Shown here: positions 61,331 through 64,000 of the stretch, one piece after another
How the letters are laid out: each line of letters starts with the position of its first letter
Numbering within the stretch: the stretch's first letter is position 1
Assembly (NCBI GenBank): GCA_963716215.1
Contig: OY970298.1
Span: 806,001 to 870,000 of the forward strand
Length of the DNA stretch: 64,000 nucleotides
Source: JACVRW01 sp963716215
GTDB lineage: Bacteria; Actinomycetota; Thermoleophilia; Solirubrobacterales; Thermoleophilaceae
Reading direction: 5' to 3'
Translations under genes and position numbers: made by a program
Notes under the pieces: model-generated
Told to the model about the DNA's origin: nothing
Databases searched by the model: none
The model's input: the letters and a program-made list of their open reading frames with translations, nothing else

Positions 61331-62064
61331 GGCGCGGCGCTCCTGTCCATCATCCGGCGCAGCAGCGAGTCGGCCAGCGCCGGGCGCACGCCGTGCAGGA
61401 TGCGCAGCAGACGCACGTTCGGCGGGTGGAACACGTCGCGCCGGTCCTGTTGCACCGCATCGACGATCGCTTTCGCCAGCGGCTCGGCGGGCACGGCGCG
61501 GTCGAGTTTGTACCAGTCGGGCATGCGCTCCTTCTCGTGGTCGTGCAGAGAGCTCTGGATCTGGCCCGGGTAGACCATCGTCAGGCCGACGCCGGTGCCC
61601 TGGAGCTCGTGTCGCAGCGCCTCGCCGAAGCCGCGCTGGGCGAACTTGGTCGCGCCATAGACGGCCGCGCCGGGGAACGATCGCAGCCCCGCACCCGAGG
61701 ACACGATCGCCAGATGTCCGCGGCGGCGCTCGAGCATCCCCGGCAGCACGGCCTGGACGCTGTAGGCGGTACCCAGCCAGTTGACCTTGGTCATGCTCTC
61801 GATCAGGTCCGGCGGGGTCTGCGCGAACGGCAGGTAGTGGGCGATGCCGGCGTTCGCCACCAGCACGTCGACCGTCCCGAACCCCTCGATCGCGCGCACC
61901 AGCGACTCGCGCTCGGCGACGTCGGCCGCCAGGTCGCCCGAGCGCGACAGGCGGCCCACGGTGCAGCCGCGCGCCTCGAATGCGTCCGCCACGGCGGCAC
62001 CGATCCCGCGCGACGCGCCGGTCACGACCACGCGGCTGCTTGGGCCGAGCTCCACGCCGGCCAC
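61327..62064 (-). CDS. short-chain dehydrogenase/reductase
   Basis: A 245-residue classical SDR: VVVTGASRGIGAAVADAFEA, VLVANAGIAHYLPF, IVSSGAGLRSFPGAAVYGATKFA with the catalytic YGATK, and VYPGQIQSSLHDHEKERMPD. The C-terminal region resembles lipid-modifying SDRs, but the substrate is unknown. Start GTG 62064; divergent from the DtxR-family gene with 26 bases between. Confidence 0.88.
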   Translation of the reverse strand: MAGVELGPSSRVVVTGASRGIGAAVADAFEARGCTVGRLSRSGDLAADVAERESLVRAIEGFGTVDVLVANAGIAHYLPFAQTPPDLIESMTKVNWLGTAYSVQAVLPGMLERRRGHLAIVSSGAGLRSFPGAAVYGATKFAQRGFGEALRHELQGTGVGLTMVYPGQIQSSLHDHEKERMPDWYKLDRAVPAEPLAKAIVDAVQQDRRDVFHPPNVRLLRILHGVRPALADSLLRRMMDRSAAP

Positions 62065-62090
62065 TCTAGTCGGGCGTTAGGATCATCTCG

Positions 62091-62804
62091 ATGACGCACG
62101 ACCAGGCCACTGTCGCCGAGGAGGAGTACCTCCAGATCATCTATTGGCTGCAGGAGGCCGGTCTGCCAATCACCGGGGCGAACATCGCCAGGGCGATGCA
62201 GGTCTCCGCCCCGACCGTGCACGAGATGATCGGTCGCCTCGAGGGGGACGGCTACGTCACCCGTGCGGATGACAAGAGCCTCAGCTTCACCGACACCGGC
62301 CGAGAGCACGCCTCCCAGATCGTTCGCCGCCACCGCCTGATCGAGCGCTTCCTCACCGACGTCTTCGACATCCCGTGGGACCAGGTCCACGAGGAGGCGG
62401 AGCGGCTGGAGCACTGGATGTCGCCGGTAGTCGAGGAGCGCATGCTGCGAGCGATCGGCGACTCCAAGACCTGCCCCCACGGCCACCCGATCTTCGAGGG
62501 CGAGCGCGAGCAGGGAGTGCCGCTCGCCGACGTGGCCGAGGGCGCCGACGTGCGCGTGCTGCGCTTCGAGAACGAGGCGGAGGACCTGTTGCACTACCTC
62601 AAGGACACCGGTCTACACCCCGGCCTGGTGGGCACGCTCGGCCACGCCGGCGACGAGGAGATCGTGATCGAGGCCAGCGGAGCCAGCCACTCGATCACAC
62701 GCAGCGTCGCCGAGACCGTCTCGGTCGTCGCCGACCCCTCGCCGCCCGTGCGGGTGGCCCTGCCGGACCAGCTGGTACTCGGTAAAGAACGCTACGGACG
62801 CTAG
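62091..62804 (+). CDS. DtxR/MntR-family metal-dependent regulator
   Basis: A 237-residue regulator with DtxR-length architecture: winged helix (ITGANIARAMQVSAPTVHEM), dimerisation domain (RHRLIERFLTDVFDIPWDQV) and a C-terminal FeoA/SH3-like domain. Where DtxR/IdeR use Met10 and Cys102, this protein has E12 and E104, with E107 and H108 following (AERLEHWMS). Glu-x-x-Glu-His at this place is the arrangement of MntR, so manganese sensing is at least as likely as iron. It is a candidate to bind the palindromes before the siderophore operon. The stop lies in a CTAG. Confidence 0.9.
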   Translation: MTHDQATVAEEEYLQIIYWLQEAGLPITGANIARAMQVSAPTVHEMIGRLEGDGYVTRADDKSLSFTDTGREHASQIVRRHRLIERFLTDVFDIPWDQVHEEAERLEHWMSPVVEERMLRAIGDSKTCPHGHPIFEGEREQGVPLADVAEGADVRVLRFENEAEDLLHYLKDTGLHPGLVGTLGHAGDEEIVIEASGASHSITRSVAETVSVVADPSPPVRVALPDQLVLGKERYGR

Positions 62805-62819
62805 GCCGTCGGGCTCGGC
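62798..62819. repeat. 22-bp direct repeat, copy 1
   Basis: Begins ACGCTAGGCCGTCGG and is identical over 22 bases to 63014-63035. It includes the DtxR-family stop codon (TAG 62802-62804). Confidence 0.85.
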
Positions 62820-63013
62820 GCCCCGCTGTCGGCTCGGCACGGGACAAGAAACGCGTCCACGCCCTGGGTGTGCCCCCGCGGCCGGGATTCGCCCCACCTG
62901 AGTACCAAATCAGCGTCCACCTCGCTGCCCGCGCGGACGTGAGCTGCTTTTGGGCCGAGGATCGACCGATGCGCGGCCCGGGTCTGGCGAAGCGCCCTCC
63001 GGGCCGCGCGGTC
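62820..63013. other. 194-bp segment between direct repeats, no gene seen
   Basis: The segment between the two 22-base repeats has no convincing open frame on either strand. It carries GC-rich inverted sequences (for example GCGGCCCGG near 62973 and CCGGGCCGC near 62999). It looks like an insertion between two genes that once shared their stop codons. Confidence 0.5.
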
Positions 63014-63035
63014 ACGCTAGGCCGTCGGGCTCGGC
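63014..63035. repeat. 22-bp direct repeat, copy 2
   Basis: Identical to 62798-62819. Here it encodes the last residues (PSPTA) and stop of the minus-strand membrane protein. Confidence 0.85.
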
Positions 63036-63523
63036 TCCGGCGGAGGCGGAGGCGGCGGTGCCGCCGCAGGTGTCGACTCGGCCGGGCTCTCGGCGTTCGC
63101 GCGCCAGCCCGCGTAGGCGATGCCGCCCGTGGCGATCAGGGCGAGGAACGGGCCGAACTTGCGGCCGAAGTCCACGGCGTTGCCAGCGGCCTCGGGCACG
63201 TCGGGGCCCGGGATGTCGATCAGGCGGAACAGCACCAGCAGCACGCCTACGCCGCCCGCGACGAGCAGGATCAGCGCACCGGGGACGTCGTCCGGCATCG
63301 ATCCGGTAGCCCGCGCGACGGGTACGCCGATCGCCGTCAGTGCGACCAGGAACAGCAGGATGTCGATGAAGCCCATCGCCTCCCAGGCGTTCACGCTCTC
63401 GCTGGCCGAGAAGCCGCCGACGTTCACGTCGACCCCGTACCACGGCAAGAACAGCACGATCAGCAGTACCAGCCCGCTCGCGGCGGCGATCTGGTCGCCG
63501 ACGCTCAGCTTCGATGTATCCAT
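63017..63523 (-). CDS. four-helix membrane protein with Pro-rich tail
   Basis: A 168-residue protein starting MDTSKLSVGDQIAAASGLVL at ATG 63523, behind a clear AGGAGG. Hydrophobic segments are near residues 12-30, 50-68, 82-100 and 125-140; the tail is PAAAPPPPPPPEPSPTA. The first helix-loop (LPWYGVDVNVGGFSASESVN) resembles small actinobacterial membrane proteins with no assigned role. Confidence 0.8.
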   Translation of the reverse strand: MDTSKLSVGDQIAAASGLVLLIVLFLPWYGVDVNVGGFSASESVNAWEAMGFIDILLFLVALTAIGVPVARATGSMPDDVPGALILLVAGGVGVLLVLFRLIDIPGPDVPEAAGNAVDFGRKFGPFLALIATGGIAYAGWRANAESPAESTPAAAPPPPPPPEPSPTA

Positions 63524-63603
63524 GTTGCGCCTCCTAGGTTGCGATCCGATTCGACGCGCGTCCGGAAACTCATGCCCGACCCCCGCGGAAACGGACGGAC
63601 GTA

Positions 63604-64000
63604 CTAGCGCGCTCTGCGCTCGGCGAACCCGCGTAGCGCCGCCTTGGCGTCGTCCTCCTCGAACAGGCGCAGCGCGTGCTGGGTCTCGCGGTCCATCGCC
63701 TCGGGCAGCAGCGGCCCCGAAGCGCTCGTTGAGCATTGCCTTGGTGGCCGCGACCGCGGCGCGCGAGCTGTTCGAGAACACGCCCGCCCAGTGCTCGATG
63801 CGCGCGTCGAGCTGCTCCGGTGCCACGATCTCGGTCGCGAAACCGCGCTCGCGTGCCCACCCCGCGTCGCGCGGCTCGCCGCCCAGCAGCAGCTCGCGCG
63901 CGCCGGTCTCGCCGAGCACCTCGGGCAGCAGCAGCGTGCCGGCGTTGCTGGCCACCAGGCCGATGCCGATCTCGGGCGTCATCAGCCGCATCCGGTCCGT
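63604..64000 (-). CDS. enoyl-CoA hydratase/isomerase, 5' end outside window, one-base frame break
   Basis: C-terminal part of a crotonase-fold enzyme. It reads MTPEIGIGLVASNAGTLLLP, ARELLLGGEPRDAGWARERG, and ATKAMLNERFG in one frame. It then continues PLLPEAMDRETQHALRLFEE and AALRGFAERRAR in another. Deleting one base from the CCCC run at 63715-63718 joins them into the normal C-terminus ending at TAG 63604. The longer frame that fuses it to the membrane protein is an artefact of the same break. The start and catalytic region are beyond the right edge. Confidence 0.8.

Noticed and set aside
63524..63991. A fusion of enoyl-CoA hydratase to the four-helix membrane protein.
   Set aside because: The join runs through the out-of-frame tail of the hydratase caused by a CCCC-run indel, and the membrane protein has its own AGGAGG and ATG.
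1..64000. CRISPR arrays, insertion sequences or prophage genes.
   Set aside because: No regularly spaced repeats, transposase, integrase or phage structural genes were seen on either strand.

Overview
The window is very GC-rich, tightly packed actinobacterial DNA. Many genes start with GTG or TTG, and many neighbouring genes overlap by 1-4 bases at stop/start. A fused PafBC regulator, a GpgS-type glucosyl-3-phosphoglycerate synthase, F420-type oxidoreductases, IdeR/MntR-like control and recurrent arginine-rich C-terminal domains on secreted proteins together suggest an uncultured or poorly known actinobacterium, most likely of the Thermoleophilia/Solirubrobacterales type. The lineage is an inference; no rRNA gene is present to test it.

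Layout. 0-5.5 kb: an Lhr-type helicase running off the left edge, a small lipoprotein, a secreted sulfatase, and a secreted NlpC/P60-like hydrolase preceded by a clear ydaO-type (c-di-AMP) riboswitch. 5.7-8.8 kb: a family 5 uracil-DNA glycosylase, a two-gene ABC exporter and a secreted CAP protein. 8.8-12.1 kb: rmlB, rmlD and rmlA for dTDP-sugar synthesis (no rmlC here). 12.2-20.3 kb: an M14 carboxypeptidase, fused PafBC, a YhaM-like exonuclease, an SDR, an EcsC-family protein, a secreted HAD phosphatase and a ferritin-like protein. 20.3-21.8 kb: a secreted GH5 glycosidase broken by a one-base shift.

21.8-26.9 kb is an accessory tract anchored on tRNA-Phe(GAA). Fragments of the tRNA 3' end recur inside it and at its far end. 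The cargo is two RibD-C reductases, a methyltransferase, a decayed PHP gene, an ABM-like protein and an acetyltransferase. 26.9-34 kb holds a luciferase-like monooxygenase, a core methionine-synthase-like methyltransferase, a sugar-type ABC transporter and an acetamidase/formamidase. 34.1-39.2 kb has an ArsR-SRPBCC-RibD-C operon with a palindromic operator, a double-HD/LuxR regulator and a periplasmic-binding-fold protein without a signal peptide.

39.2-43.8 kb is a five-gene ferric-siderophore uptake operon whose genes all overlap by 4 bases, preceded by paired DtxR-like palindromes. 43.9-47.7 kb holds a receiver/thioredoxin-reductase-like fusion with its partner histidine kinase, and an aquaporin. 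47.7-57.2 kb: a DUF3352-type lipoprotein, an M23 peptidase, an MrfA-like helicase, gpgS with a HAD phosphatase, a catalase-like peroxidase, a YihY protein, glycerate kinase and a macro-domain protein. 57.3-64 kb: a DGPF protein with its ECF sigma factor, a PQQ sugar dehydrogenase whose two halves are in swapped order, an ATP-dependent DNA ligase, an SDR, a DtxR/MntR-type regulator, a small membrane protein and a partial enoyl-CoA hydratase.

A caution for users: at least seven one-base frame breaks in six otherwise well-conserved genes, most at short mononucleotide runs, suggest residual sequencing or assembly errors rather than true decay. The PHP gene looks genuinely degraded.
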